Positions 17,479 to 27,073 of a stretch of 64,000 bases of DNA are shown here, in pieces. Made by a program: the position numbers and the translations under genes. The first letter of the stretch is position 1. Every line of letters begins with the position of its first letter. The DNA is from Marixanthomonas sp963974425 (GTDB lineage Bacteria > Bacteroidota > Bacteroidia > Flavobacteriales > Flavobacteriaceae), in contig NZ_CAXBCK010000002.1 in NCBI RefSeq assembly GCF_963974425.1, positions 1 to 64,000 on the forward strand. Direction: 5' to 3'. The notes beneath the pieces were generated by a model. The model searched no databases. It was not told where the DNA came from and saw only the letters and a list, made by a program, of their open reading frames with translations.

Positions 17479-18708
17479 TTATGCGTCTTTACCTCGTTTT
17501 TTAAGTTGGATAACGGTAATTTCAGGCCACATTCCAACCCTTCCTGGATACCCTAAAAAGCCAAAACCACGATTTACGTTTATGTATCTTCCAAATTCTT
17601 CATAAATACCAGCCCAGTTTTCATACCTATATTTCACCGGGCTCCATTTAATCCATCCAGGAATATCAATTCCAAACTGCATGCCGTGGGTATGACCACT
17701 TAGGGTAAGTTGGTAATTTCTATCATCTTCTTTTACTTGAGCTTTCCAGTGCGATGGGTCATGACTCATTAGTATTTTAAAGTCTTCTTTTGTAACACCT
17801 TCAGAAGCCTTATTAAGGTCACCTGCTTTTTTAAATCCTCCCTCGCCCCAGTTTTCAACTCCTATTAACTTAATTTTTTCTCCATCCCGTGTAAGCGTTC
17901 GGTTTTCGTTCAACAATAAATCCCATCCTATTTCTTTTTGAAGGGCTTTTAATTGTGATAGATTTTCATTTTTAGCAGTTTCGGTTTCCCAACTTACATA
18001 ATCGCCATAATCGTGATTTCCAAGAACTGAAAACACCCCGTCTTTTGCTTTTAAAGTTGAAAAAGTTTTTTTCCAACGATTCATTTCATCTGCAACATTA
18101 TTTACAAGATCTCCAGTAAAAAGAATTACATCACTTTTTTGTTCATTGGCTAAGTTAACTGCGTAAGCTACTTTTTCTTCATCATTAAAACTCCCACTGT
18201 GAATGTCGCTCAACTGTGTTATAGTATAGCCGTGAAAAGCATCGGGAAGATCGTCAAACTCCAACGCATATTTAAGCACTTTATAATTGTACTTTCCTTT
18301 ATACATTCCGTACAACAAAGAAGCAAAAGGTATTGCTGCAATCCCTAATGCTAAGGTACTAACAAATTTTCTTCTCGAGGGAAGGTGAAATGCCTCGCTA
18401 CCACCGCCAATTTTTGTAAAAAGTCCAACGAATAAACGAATAATGTCTTCGCCGAACATTAAAATAACCAATATTAATTTTGGAACAAAAACGACTAAGA
18501 AAAAGCCAAAAACATACATTTTTTCTACACCTATCAGTCTATCAGAACTAATTCCTAATTGATAAATTAAGGCTCCCAATACTAGAAGTGAAATAAGCAC
18601 CCAAAGACCATACACCCAATAACTTCGAGTTACCGTTTTAATGGCTTGAAAAGCATAAATATCGACTAAAATGTATATTGAAATGAAAATTACCCAACGT
18701 AGTGTCAT
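17479..18708 (-). CDS. Membrane-anchored calcineurin-like metallophosphoesterase
   Basis: A 409-residue protein: three or four N-terminal membrane helices (to about residue 90), a further hydrophobic stretch near 115-130, then the metallophosphoesterase domain with all metal motifs: LSDIHSG, FTGDLVNN, LGNHDYGDY, a MSHDP segment and LSGHTHGMQFG. This is the YaeI/YkuE-like arrangement, in which related enzymes hydrolyse UDP-linked or lipid-linked phosphoesters at the membrane. Monocistronic. Exact substrate unknown. Confidence 0.88.
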   Translation of the reverse strand: MTLRWVIFISIYILVDIYAFQAIKTVTRSYWVYGLWVLISLLVLGALIYQLGISSDRLIGVEKMYVFGFFLVVFVPKLILVILMFGEDIIRLFVGLFTKIGGGSEAFHLPSRRKFVSTLALGIAAIPFASLLYGMYKGKYNYKVLKYALEFDDLPDAFHGYTITQLSDIHSGSFNDEEKVAYAVNLANEQKSDVILFTGDLVNNVADEMNRWKKTFSTLKAKDGVFSVLGNHDYGDYVSWETETAKNENLSQLKALQKEIGWDLLLNENRTLTRDGEKIKLIGVENWGEGGFKKAGDLNKASEGVTKEDFKILMSHDPSHWKAQVKEDDRNYQLTLSGHTHGMQFGIDIPGWIKWSPVKYRYENWAGIYEEFGRYINVNRGFGFLGYPGRVGMWPEITVIQLKKRGKDA

Positions 18709-18949
18709 AAGTACAGTAAGAATTTTTTAAAGATACTATGTTTAAAAACGCTGAAAACTGAATTTACTTTTTTTTAACTGTTTTATATGTATTTACAGTT
18801 GAAAAGCTATACTAATATAGTAAACAATTATAGAATTTTCTTACAAAAAATAAAGTAACCATTTCTATTTTAGAGAGTTATATCCTACGTACTAACCCTT
18901 ATTTTTTTCACAAAAATGAAAATTATGATATAAGATTTATAAATTTTAG

Positions 18950-19045
18950 TAGCTTTGTTATACATAAGTAGGTTGACCAACTTAAAAATGGGTCGATCAA
19001 ATTTGGGGCGAAAAGTCATCACAGCTGTGATGGCTTTTCTATTTT
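18950..19045 (+). ncRNA. Candidate small RNA with its own promoter and terminator
   Basis: The 440-base gap between 18,709 and 19,148 has no open frame. It does contain TAGCTTTG at 18,950-18,957 (a TAnnTTTG match) followed about 55 bases later by a 14-bp stem, AAAAGTCATCACAG / CTGTGATGGCTTTT at 19,011-19,038, and a U-rich tail. A transcript of roughly 80 nucleotides would result. No family is recognised and no -33 element is clear; the hairpin could also be a relic terminator. Confidence 0.35.
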
Positions 19046-19148
19046 ATAACTACGCGAAATCTTAATTTTACAAAAACCATATTCATATATAATATGTTGA
19101 TTTTTTGTATCTTACTATACCTAATTTTTTTACTTAAAATCTATCCCT

Positions 19149-19595
19149 ATGAAAAATGTAACTTTTCTTATTCTCGGATTAACCCTTATTACCATATTAA
19201 TTAGTGCTTCAACAACAGATCAACAAGAAAAAAACACTCTCAAAGGTGTTTGGGAGCTTCAAGATCAATATATGTACAAAAACAATATGGTGGTTGATAC
19301 AATTGAAAATTATAAAAATAGTCGCCAAGTTAAAATGTACACAAATAATAAGGTAATGTGGACACGTTACAACCCAAAGGATTCTGTAGAATGGTTTGGT
19401 TATGGAAACTATATTGTAAAAGACGGCACTCTAGAAGAACGCTTAGAGTATGGATCTTTTCAGATGATGAAAATAATAGACACTACAAAAGTGTTCCGTT
19501 TTAATCTAGAAATGACTAAAAGTACTTTTAGTCAAATAGCGCTTGATGAACAGGGCAATAAATATTATTCTGAAAATTATACACGAGTAGACTAA
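19149..19595 (+). CDS. Small secreted protein of unknown function
   Basis: A 148-residue protein with an N-terminal hydrophobic signal segment (about residues 4-20) and a compact beta-rich domain. It has GVWELQDQYMYKNN near the start, then WTRYNPKDSVEWFGYGNY and repeated strands, a lipocalin-like pattern often seen in small flavobacterial secreted proteins. No lipobox cysteine. It converges with the ABC permease gene. The function is not recognised. Confidence 0.6.
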   Translation: MKNVTFLILGLTLITILISASTTDQQEKNTLKGVWELQDQYMYKNNMVVDTIENYKNSRQVKMYTNNKVMWTRYNPKDSVEWFGYGNYIVKDGTLEERLEYGSFQMMKIIDTTKVFRFNLEMTKSTFSQIALDEQGNKYYSENYTRVD

Positions 19596-19611
19596 GTGTA
19601 GTGGTTTGCTT

Positions 19612-20715
19612 TTATGTTTTTACATCTAAAGCGTCCCTTAACGCATTACCAATTAGCATAAAAGCAGTTACCAAACTCATAATAGCTAAACCTGGGATAA
19701 TGGCTAGCCATGGTTTCCCTAACACAATATAGGCGTAATGATCTTTTATTATACCTCCCCAACTAGGCATAGGCGGCTGTGCGCCTATTCCTAAAAAACT
19801 TAACCCGCTTTCAATTAAAATTGCCGAAGCGAAGTTAGCCGCCGAAATAATAATGACAGGAGCCATCGCATTGGGTAATATATGTTTGGTAATAATTCTG
19901 AAATCTTTATACCCCAAAGCTCTTGCCGCTGTAACATATTGCATTTGTTTAACGCCCATTACCTGCCCTCTTACAACTCTTGCTACTTCAACCCACATAG
20001 TGAGCCCAACAGCAATAAAAACCTGCCAAAAACCTTTCCCTAAAGCTAAAGTGATGGCAATTACCAAAAGTAAGGTAGGGATAGACCACGTAACATTGAT
20101 AATCCACATAATGGCTGCATCTACTTTTCCGCCAAAATAACCGGCTATTGCACCTAAACTAACTCCTATCACTAAAGAAATAAAAACCGCTACAAAACCG
20201 ATGCCCAATGATATTCGGATACCAATTAGCATTCTGCTTAAAAGGTCGCGGCCATATTTATCGGTGCCTAGTAAAAACGTTTTTTCTGAAATATACTTTT
20301 GAGGAATTTCTTTAACGCTTTTAGCTTCCGGAAATAATTTTAAAGGATATTCCTTTTGAAGTCCTTTGCTGCCATCGCCTGTATATAATGTTGCTTGAAG
20401 TATTGAATCTTTTACTGAATAGGCTGAGATAGGAATTTCACTATCGGCATTCTTTTTTCCGAAGAAAAACACCGAAATGGCATTTTGTTCTTTAAGCTCT
20501 GCCGGCACTGTAAGCATTTTCACTGCAAAACCGGGTTGTTTTGAGTGAACAGAAAGATGCATCTGGTTAGCATCTTGCGAATTATCCGGCGCTATGGCAT
20601 AGGCAAAAATTGCAATAAGCGCGCAAACTACTAAAAATGAAAAACTAAAAACGCCCCAAAAGTTCTTCTTGAACTTTTGGAGCGCTAATTTTGTTAATGA
20701 AGTAGATGTTTTCAC
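19612..20715 (-). CDS. Oligopeptide/dipeptide-type ABC transporter permease (OppC/DppC family)
   Basis: A 367-residue inner-membrane permease. An N-terminal membrane helix (residues 20-42) precedes a long periplasmic region, then five or more helices with the binding-protein-dependent permease signature (EAA loop, around AARALGYKDFRIITKHILPN) that docks onto the ATPase. The FLLGTDKYGRDLLSRM and SGLSFLGIGAQPPMPSWG segments are typical of OppC/DppC. No partner permease, ATPase or binding protein lies nearby, so the remaining subunits must be encoded elsewhere. Confidence 0.9.
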   Translation of the reverse strand: MKTSTSLTKLALQKFKKNFWGVFSFSFLVVCALIAIFAYAIAPDNSQDANQMHLSVHSKQPGFAVKMLTVPAELKEQNAISVFFFGKKNADSEIPISAYSVKDSILQATLYTGDGSKGLQKEYPLKLFPEAKSVKEIPQKYISEKTFLLGTDKYGRDLLSRMLIGIRISLGIGFVAVFISLVIGVSLGAIAGYFGGKVDAAIMWIINVTWSIPTLLLVIAITLALGKGFWQVFIAVGLTMWVEVARVVRGQVMGVKQMQYVTAARALGYKDFRIITKHILPNAMAPVIIISAANFASAILIESGLSFLGIGAQPPMPSWGGIIKDHYAYIVLGKPWLAIIPGLAIMSLVTAFMLIGNALRDALDVKT

Positions 20716-20776
20716 GCTGTAAATGTAACAAAAAGGTTCAAGCTTTCCATTTTACTTACAACACTTATAACGCAAC

Positions 20777-22921
20777 TTAATTTTTAATATCTGCCATTTT
20801 TCCGGCTTTAATATTATTTATTTTCAGGTCTCTAAGAACGTTAATTGCCTCTTCAACATAAATGTCTTTAGCAAGATTTGTGTGCCACCTTTTACGTTTT
20901 TCACGAAGGGTGGTATCTTGCCTCATCATTTCAATTTCGTAAGGAAGCGATTTATAATCTAATTTATTATCATATTTATCTATCTCTTCAAACTTTTTTG
21001 TCTCTTCCTTTCGCTTCTCTATGTCGGCTACATATTTGTCAAAGTTAAGTGGAACTTCAGACTCATCGCGACGTGCTTTTATCCATTTTGCATCTTCATC
21101 TATTAATTGAAGTTGTGCATTTTTTTCCATACGGGCTTTACTCTTGCTAATGGTTTCCTTATAGTCAATGTAACCATCCCATTTTTTATAATCAGCTGAG
21201 TCTATCTTATCATATGGCAGCGGATTATCGTAATCGCGTTCCCCTACATCAAAATAACTGTATTGATCTGGCATAACTACATCACTTTTTACACCTTCAA
21301 GCTGTGTTGATCCACCATTAACTCTATAGAACTTTTGAGTTGTTATTTTTAAAGCTCCCATATCGCCCATATCACTTTTTCTAATCCATTGGTTTAAATC
21401 CAATACATTTTGAACAGTACCCTTACCGTAGGTTTGTTTACTTCCTAATATAATAGCACGTTCGTAATCTTGCATCGCTGCAGCTAAAATTTCAGAAGCT
21501 GAAGCTGAAAGCTCATTAACTAGAATTACTAATGGCCCATCCCATACGATTGCGTCGTCTTCATCTTCCAACACTTCTTTTTTACCGTTAGAAGCTACCT
21601 GAACTACAGGTCCCTCTTCGATAAAAAGACCAGCAATATCTACTGCGGTGCGTAGAGAACCTCCGCCATTTCCACGAAGATCAAGAACCAATCCTTCTAT
21701 ACCTTCTTCTTTAAGGCGTTCAATTTCTTTTTTTACGTCGCTAGCGGCATTTCGCTCTTTATAGTCTTCCATATTAAAATAAAACTGCGGAAGGTTTATA
21801 AGCCCATAATTGTTGTTCTCTTTTTCAATAAGAGAAGATTTAGCATACGTTTCTTCTAATTCTACTACATCGCGAGTAATAGTTTCTTCTTCAATAGCGC
21901 CATCTACACGTTTTACCGTTAACGTCACTTTTGTACCTTTGGGTCCTTTTATCAGTTTTACGGCATCGTCAACACGCATTCCCACTATACTCACAGCCTT
22001 ATCTTCGTCTTCTTGTCTAACTTTGGTGATTAAGTCTCCTACTTGAAGATGATCACCACGCCATACTGGACCACCACTTATTACTTCGATTACTTTTATA
22101 TAATCGTTTTTCTTTTGAAGCCTTGCCCCAATACCTTCTAAACGTCCACTCATTCTAAGGTCGAAACGATCTTTATCTGGCGGAGCAAAATAATTGGTAT
22201 GCGGATCAAACTCTTCAACAATCGTGGTTAAATAGATTGAGAAATAATCTTTTCGTTCTAAATCTTGTGTGAAATCGAAATACTCATCTAATGAAGTTTT
22301 TGAAGTTTCGCGAGCTTCAATTTCTAATTCTTCTTCACTCTCAGGTTTAAAGTCTTCGTTTTCTTCCCAATCATTATCAGCAGCTGCTGTTTTATTTTCC
22401 TCAACATTATCATAATAAGTAGAAATAGTGGAAAACTTAAGCTGTTGTCTCCAGCGTTCTTTTAGTTCTTTTTTTGAAGATACGTAATCAATATTATCAT
22501 AATCCACATTTATGGATTCGTCTTTTGTATAATCAAAAGGAGTGTTTAGTACTTCAGGGTAGATTTTTTTCACATCTTCCATCCGTTCTTGCAAACGATT
22601 GTACACCAAGTTGAAAAACGTAAGGTCTTTACTTTTTATTTGGTCGTCAATCTCAGTTTTGTATTTACTGAACTCTTCAATATCTGAAGCAAGGAAGTAT
22701 CTTTTTAATGGATCTAACCCAGTTATAAAATCTTTATAAACCTCTGCAGAAAACTCATCGTTTATATCTGACGGACTGTAATGCCCTTTTTGCAATACAT
22801 ACGTTATAAGGTCTATAAGTACTTTATCTTTATCAGTATCGTTAAACTCTTTAGTCGTAAAACTGCATGATGCGACCGCAACAAATACAGCAAGGAACAG
22901 TACCTTTAAATTCTTTTTCAT
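20777..22921 (-). CDS. Tail-specific (carboxy-terminal processing) protease, lipoprotein
   Basis: An S41-family periplasmic serine protease of about 714 residues that degrades proteins from their C terminus. The start at 22,921 gives a clean lipoprotein signal with lipobox VASC; an ATG nine bases further upstream is an alternative. A PDZ domain (GIGARLQKKNDYIKV...GGPVWRGDHLQVGD) precedes the protease core with DLRGNGGG, the serine in ELSASASEI and the lysine in KQTYGKGTVQ. A C-terminal DUF3340-like region completes the Tsp/Prc layout. Single gene. Confidence 0.93.
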   Translation of the reverse strand: MKKNLKVLFLAVFVAVASCSFTTKEFNDTDKDKVLIDLITYVLQKGHYSPSDINDEFSAEVYKDFITGLDPLKRYFLASDIEEFSKYKTEIDDQIKSKDLTFFNLVYNRLQERMEDVKKIYPEVLNTPFDYTKDESINVDYDNIDYVSSKKELKERWRQQLKFSTISTYYDNVEENKTAAADNDWEENEDFKPESEEELEIEARETSKTSLDEYFDFTQDLERKDYFSIYLTTIVEEFDPHTNYFAPPDKDRFDLRMSGRLEGIGARLQKKNDYIKVIEVISGGPVWRGDHLQVGDLITKVRQEDEDKAVSIVGMRVDDAVKLIKGPKGTKVTLTVKRVDGAIEEETITRDVVELEETYAKSSLIEKENNNYGLINLPQFYFNMEDYKERNAASDVKKEIERLKEEGIEGLVLDLRGNGGGSLRTAVDIAGLFIEEGPVVQVASNGKKEVLEDEDDAIVWDGPLVILVNELSASASEILAAAMQDYERAIILGSKQTYGKGTVQNVLDLNQWIRKSDMGDMGALKITTQKFYRVNGGSTQLEGVKSDVVMPDQYSYFDVGERDYDNPLPYDKIDSADYKKWDGYIDYKETISKSKARMEKNAQLQLIDEDAKWIKARRDESEVPLNFDKYVADIEKRKEETKKFEEIDKYDNKLDYKSLPYEIEMMRQDTTLREKRKRWHTNLAKDIYVEEAINVLRDLKINNIKAGKMADIKN

Positions 22922-23176
22922 AATTCGCATATCTTTCTTCTTCTATTTTAATGTTCTAAATTATATAAAAAACCGTGCCAACCATTTATAATCGTACTAA
23001 TTTTTTGTTAAACCAATTTTATTTTGAAATTCACGGGGAAATAAGTCACAGACTGCTCTTGTTTATAATAGGATTTTCAGAAAAAAAGAGGATTTTGCTA
23101 TTAAAACTTCAATAGATATAACTATAAATTTCCAATAATAGTATAATACCGTATTTTAGCGGTGTAAATTCCAAGT

Positions 23177-24427
23177 ATGCGTATTTTATATAGTTTTTTA
23201 ACCCGAATTAGTTACCTGTTTTTATGGATAGCACAGTATTTCAGTAAAAAAATGAAGCTTTTTGTGTCAGGTAGAACACAAGTTTTTGAAAATTTGTCAC
23301 AACACATTACTCCTGAAGATAAAACTATTTGGTTTCATTGCGCATCATTAGGGGAGTTTGAACAAGGCCTACCCATCATGGAGGTTGTAAAAAAGGAATT
23401 TCCAAATCATAAAATAGTGGTTTCATTTTTTTCACCATCGGGCTACGAAGTAAAGAAAACCACCCCAGTGGCCGATGTGGTGATTTATCTTCCATTAGAT
23501 ACAATTTCTAACGCCAAAAAATTTATAAACGCTGTTCATCCATCACTTGTTCTATTTGTAAAGTATGAGTTTTGGCCAAATTATCTTTTCGAATTGAAAA
23601 ATCGCAACATTCCTACCCTATTAATTTCAGGGTTATTTAGGGAAGGGCAAGTGTTTTTTAAAGGTCACGGTAGTTTTATGCGAAAGGCTCTAAAAAGTTT
23701 TGATCATATTTTTGTGCAGGATAAAACTTCAGAAAAACTATTGAAACATATTAACATCACCAATGTGACTGTGAGTGGAGATACTCGTTTTGATCGTGTT
23801 TCACACCAAATTGAACACGACAACTCCTTACCTTTTATTTCAGCATTTAAAGAAAATTCGCTTTGTATTGTCTGCGGAAGCACTTGGCCAGAAGATGAAG
23901 CCATTTTGCTGAATTATATTAATGAAGCTACGGAAGATGTAAAGTTTATTATTGCGCCTCATACTATTGATTCAAAAATTGAGCAGTTTAGGAAAAAACT
24001 GAAAGGCCCTTCGGTTTTATATTCAGAAAAAGAAGGAAAAAACTTAGCAGATTATTCTGTCTTTATAATTGACACTATTGGCTTATTGACCAAAATCTAT
24101 AGCTATGCCGATATTGCGTATGTAGGTGGTGCAATGGGCAAAACTGGACTGCATAACATATTAGAACCCGCCACTTTTGGGATTCCTATTGTAATTGGAA
24201 AGAATTTTGAAAACTTTCCTGAAGCCAAGCGGTTACAGCAATTAGCTGGACTTTTTGTTGTAGATTCAGCAACAGAATGCACTGAAATTTTAACCAAGCT
24301 GGTTACAAACGGAAGTTTCAGGGAAAAAACCGGGATGATTGCGGGGCATTTTGTGAATAGCAATACCGGCGCGACAAATATTACTTTAGATTATATAACT
24401 AAATTACACCGTAACGGCCTGATTTAA
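23177..24427 (+). CDS. waaA: 3-deoxy-D-manno-octulosonic acid (KDO) transferase
   Basis: GT-B fold enzyme of 416 residues that adds KDO to lipid A precursor during lipopolysaccharide synthesis. The N terminus has the membrane-association helix, followed by WFHCASLGEFEQGLP with the catalytic glutamate, VKYEFWPNYL, SGDTRFDRV, CGSTWPEDE and YVGGAMGKTGLHNILEPA. These are all hallmark motifs of the family in order and at normal length. It ends inside the opposite-strand DUF2461 gene (24-base overlap). Confidence 0.95.
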   Translation: MRILYSFLTRISYLFLWIAQYFSKKMKLFVSGRTQVFENLSQHITPEDKTIWFHCASLGEFEQGLPIMEVVKKEFPNHKIVVSFFSPSGYEVKKTTPVADVVIYLPLDTISNAKKFINAVHPSLVLFVKYEFWPNYLFELKNRNIPTLLISGLFREGQVFFKGHGSFMRKALKSFDHIFVQDKTSEKLLKHINITNVTVSGDTRFDRVSHQIEHDNSLPFISAFKENSLCIVCGSTWPEDEAILLNYINEATEDVKFIIAPHTIDSKIEQFRKKLKGPSVLYSEKEGKNLADYSVFIIDTIGLLTKIYSYADIAYVGGAMGKTGLHNILEPATFGIPIVIGKNFENFPEAKRLQQLAGLFVVDSATECTEILTKLVTNGSFREKTGMIAGHFVNSNTGATNITLDYITKLHRNGLI

Positions 24428-25057
24428 ATAACGCCTAAAAGGCAACATTTCTTTGTAAATAGCAATGACTTTTTCTTCAAAATTTGATGCCATTACTTCC
24501 TTTTGAGTAAGTGGACAGGAGACTGCAAACGATTTTCGCCGAAGCAAATCTATATGTTTGTGGTCTTGAGTGTACCCCTTAGGTGATGTTTTAAGAGGAT
24601 CATCAACTATCATTTCACCAAACATGGTTTTAAAGCTCTTTTTATTCAGAATGTTTTTCAAATCTTCTCCATTATAATCTATCGCTGCTCGAATGCTTTT
24701 CAAAATTTTGGAAGAAGGGTGCCAATAGCCCCCGCCTATTAATGATTCATTTACTCCTAAATGTATGTAGAAATCGCCTTGTTTACTTTCTTGGTCCAAA
24801 CCCGCCCCAAAATGGTCTTTATAAATAGGTTTGTTTGGGTGAAACATTAAATTATTATTTATTCGGTTGATGGCTTTTTTTCCATTGGTAGGCGTGTAAT
24901 CTGGATCAATAGCGGCTAATTTTATATTCATTTCGTTTAACCAATCAATATACGAATCGCGCACGGCATGATATTCGCCGCGATGTTCGTCCATCCACTC
25001 CTTATTATTATTTTTTTGAAGTTTCCGTAGAAATTGATATAGGTCTTTAAAGTTCAT
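24404..25057 (-). CDS. DUF2461 domain protein
   Basis: A 217-residue protein of the DUF2461/TIGR02453 family, recognised from FLRKLQKNNNKEWMDEHR at the N terminus, RINNNLMFHPNKPIYKDHFG in the middle and FYIHLGVNESLIGGGYWHPSS. Members are widespread and uncharacterised. It is probably cytosolic. The overlap with the convergent KDO transferase is only in the last few codons of each. Confidence 0.88.
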   Translation of the reverse strand: MNFKDLYQFLRKLQKNNNKEWMDEHRGEYHAVRDSYIDWLNEMNIKLAAIDPDYTPTNGKKAINRINNNLMFHPNKPIYKDHFGAGLDQESKQGDFYIHLGVNESLIGGGYWHPSSKILKSIRAAIDYNGEDLKNILNKKSFKTMFGEMIVDDPLKTSPKGYTQDHKHIDLLRRKSFAVSCPLTQKEVMASNFEEKVIAIYKEMLPFRRYLNQAVTV

Positions 25058-25173
25058 TTTTTCCTCTAAAACTACTTATTTTAAAGACTTTCGTTTCAAA
25101 TTTTAATAAAACTTTACAATATGCCAACTGTTAAAATACATAGATTTGTTGTGTAATTTAACACAAACCAATT

Positions 25174-25401
25174 ATGAAAAAAGTAATTATTGTAGCCGCA
25201 TTGGCATTAGTAGGCTTCTCTACAACTTCGTGTAGAGAGACCAAAACGGAAACTAAAGAAGTTGTTCGTGAAGTAGAAGTAGAAACTGAAGAAACAGCTG
25301 ATGAAACTGAAGGAATTTTAGAAAGAACTGCCAAAGAAGTTGATAAGGAAGTTAACAAAGAAGTTAACGAAGAGATTGACAAAATTGGCGATGATAACTA
25401 A
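25174..25401 (+). CDS. Tiny acidic lipoprotein 1 of 3
   Basis: A 75-residue predicted lipoprotein: signal sequence, lipobox TTSC directly followed by RE, then a mature part of about 55 residues made almost entirely of Glu, Asp, Lys, Val and Thr that should form a charged helix. Two further genes of the same plan follow in tandem. A 6-bp inverted repeat (TTGTGT / ACACAA, 25,149-25,166) lies just before the start and could be a regulator site. Function unknown. Confidence 0.65.
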   Translation: MKKVIIVAALALVGFSTTSCRETKTETKEVVREVEVETEETADETEGILERTAKEVDKEVNKEVNEEIDKIGDDN

Positions 25402-25434
25402 ATATAGTAACCTAACAACAAAAACCCAAAAATC

Positions 25435-25674
25435 ATGAAAAAAGTAATTTTAAGTTTAGCATTAGTAGTCGCATTTAGCACCACTTTCGTGTCTTGTAGA
25501 GACACCAACAAAAAAGCAGACGACGTAGAAGACGTAGCAGATGATGTAGAAGATTCTATGGACGATGCTGGTGATGCAGTTGAAGATGCTGTGAATGACA
25601 CAGGAGATGCTATCGAAGAAGGTGTTAATGAAGTGGAAGAAAATACAGGCACCGGTGGTACTGATGACATGTAA
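25435..25674 (+). CDS. Tiny acidic lipoprotein 2 of 3
   Basis: A 79-residue predicted lipoprotein with the same signal-peptide wording (MKKVILSLALVVAF), lipobox VSC followed by RDT, and an Asp/Glu-rich tail built of short imperfect repeats such as DDVEDVADDVEDSMDDAGDA. It is 33 bases after the first gene. The tail is the most acidic of the three, which could bind cations or hold charged surface positions; this is a guess from composition. Confidence 0.65.
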   Translation: MKKVILSLALVVAFSTTFVSCRDTNKKADDVEDVADDVEDSMDDAGDAVEDAVNDTGDAIEEGVNEVEENTGTGGTDDM

Positions 25675-25708
25675 ACCAAATTTTAACCAGTAACTAAAAC
25701 GAGTTATT

Positions 25709-25954
25709 ATGAAAAAAATAGCAATGATTGCCTTAGCTGCATTATTCTTAGCCCCATTAACTTCTTGTCGCGATCAAGAAAAGACAGAAGCTGAAGAAAT
25801 GGTAGAAGAAATGCAGAACGAAGGTGCTGAAGTAGAGAAAAAAGTTGACGGTGATGAAACCAAAATAAAAATGGAAACCGAAGACAAAAAAGTAAAAATT
25901 AAAGAAGAAGACGGCGAAACCAAAATGAAGGTTAAGACCGATAACGATAATTAA
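25709..25954 (+). CDS. Tiny acidic lipoprotein 3 of 3
   Basis: An 81-residue predicted lipoprotein with lipobox TSC followed by RDQ. Unlike its neighbours the tail alternates Lys and Glu and includes the internally repeated pattern KIKMETEDKKVKIKEEDGET. All three genes keep the same SCR(D/E) junction, so they probably arose by duplication followed by tail divergence. The shared transcript ends at the terminator directly downstream. Confidence 0.65.
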   Translation: MKKIAMIALAALFLAPLTSCRDQEKTEAEEMVEEMQNEGAEVEKKVDGDETKIKMETEDKKVKIKEEDGETKMKVKTDNDN

Positions 25955-25977
25955 TTTTTAATTTTCTTTAAAAAAGT

Positions 25978-26008
25978 AAAACCCGAAACAAACGTTTCGG
26001 GTTTTTTA
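25978..26008 (+). terminator. Rho-independent terminator
   Basis: A GC-rich stem AACCCGAAAC / GTTTCGGGTT with a four-base loop, flanked by A and T runs. It ends the lipoprotein operon and can also serve the convergent gene. The CCCGAAAC arm is shared with the terminator at 14,444-14,475. Confidence 0.88.
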
Positions 26009-26026
26009 TGCTTTCTATTAAAAAAA

Positions 26027-26827
26027 TTATTTTTTAATAACCTTTCTTGAATATACTGTTTTGTCCGTATAGAAATTGATTAGATACGTCCCCGCCTGGA
26101 ATTGCTCGATGTTTATTTCTGAAGCACTCGTTTCCTTTAATAACTTTCCTTGAAGATTGAATACACGAATTTTATTTACATCTTGTATTCCCTGAACAGA
26201 AACAATATCTGTTGTAGGGTTAGGATATACTTTTATGTTTTCTTTTTGAACACCATCAACACCTAATTCAGATTGTGTTATTTGTACATCATCCATTCCA
26301 ATGTAAAAAATGTCTGTACAATCGTAATGTCTAAAAACCAACTTTACTTCTTGACCAGCAAACGAAGAAATGTCAACATTTACAGTTTTAGCAGGATTAT
26401 AATAAGGAGCATCAAGCGTTTCTTCAAAAACAGGCTCTTCAGTTCCAGAGAATTCTGATGCTGCTGGGATAACATACACAGCATAGTGCTCTTGAAACAC
26501 CTCTTCATCTTCATACGCAGCAACCTTAAAAGTTAATTCTAAATTATTTTCTGTTAGCAATGAGATATTCGGGCTTGTTAACGTATTGTCTGGAGTAAAT
26601 GCCTCCAAATACCAAGAAAAAGACCAAACAAACCCTCCATTAAACGACTCTACTTCTTGAAATTCAGCATCGGCAAATTCCCAAAGTTCGCCATCTTCAT
26701 CTAAATCTGCTAAAATCCAAGAACCCCAAGTACTTTCGTCATTAAAATCTTCTTCAAAAACAACAGTTTGGGCAAATGAGTTTAACCCTAAAGTTATAAT
26801 ACACGCAAATAGTAATTTTTTAATCAT
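26027..26827 (-). CDS. T9SS-sorted secreted protein with choice-of-anchor/MAM-like domain
   Basis: A 266-residue secreted protein. The ATG at 26,827 begins the signal peptide (MIKKLLFACIITLGLNSFAQ); the reading frame is open further upstream but that part looks non-coding. The body (residues 20-180) has FEEDFNDESTWGSWILADLD and IGMDDVQI, matching the jelly-roll choice-of-anchor domain that binds sugars or adhesion partners. The C terminus is a type IX secretion sorting domain: KVYPNPTTDIVSV, IRVFNLQGKLL, FQAGTYLINFYTDK. Confidence 0.85.
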   Translation of the reverse strand: MIKKLLFACIITLGLNSFAQTVVFEEDFNDESTWGSWILADLDEDGELWEFADAEFQEVESFNGGFVWSFSWYLEAFTPDNTLTSPNISLLTENNLELTFKVAAYEDEEVFQEHYAVYVIPAASEFSGTEEPVFEETLDAPYYNPAKTVNVDISSFAGQEVKLVFRHYDCTDIFYIGMDDVQITQSELGVDGVQKENIKVYPNPTTDIVSVQGIQDVNKIRVFNLQGKLLKETSASEINIEQFQAGTYLINFYTDKTVYSRKVIKK

Positions 26828-27073
26828 AATGTTTAAAATTTTTAATAGATTATAAATAAACTGACAAAATTTATTGTCAATTATGCGCAAAAGTACCCAT
26901 AAAATAAGAGTTGAAAGCCTATTATTGCTAATGAAACTGAAGCTGCTGTTAACCACAAAACCAACTATAGCCTTAATCTTCTCATTATCAAATTTTAAAA
27001 CATCTAGAAGTTAGACGTAATCTACTTGTTAATTTTTTAGAAATAAAGAAAAGCTATGATATGGAAGCATTTT

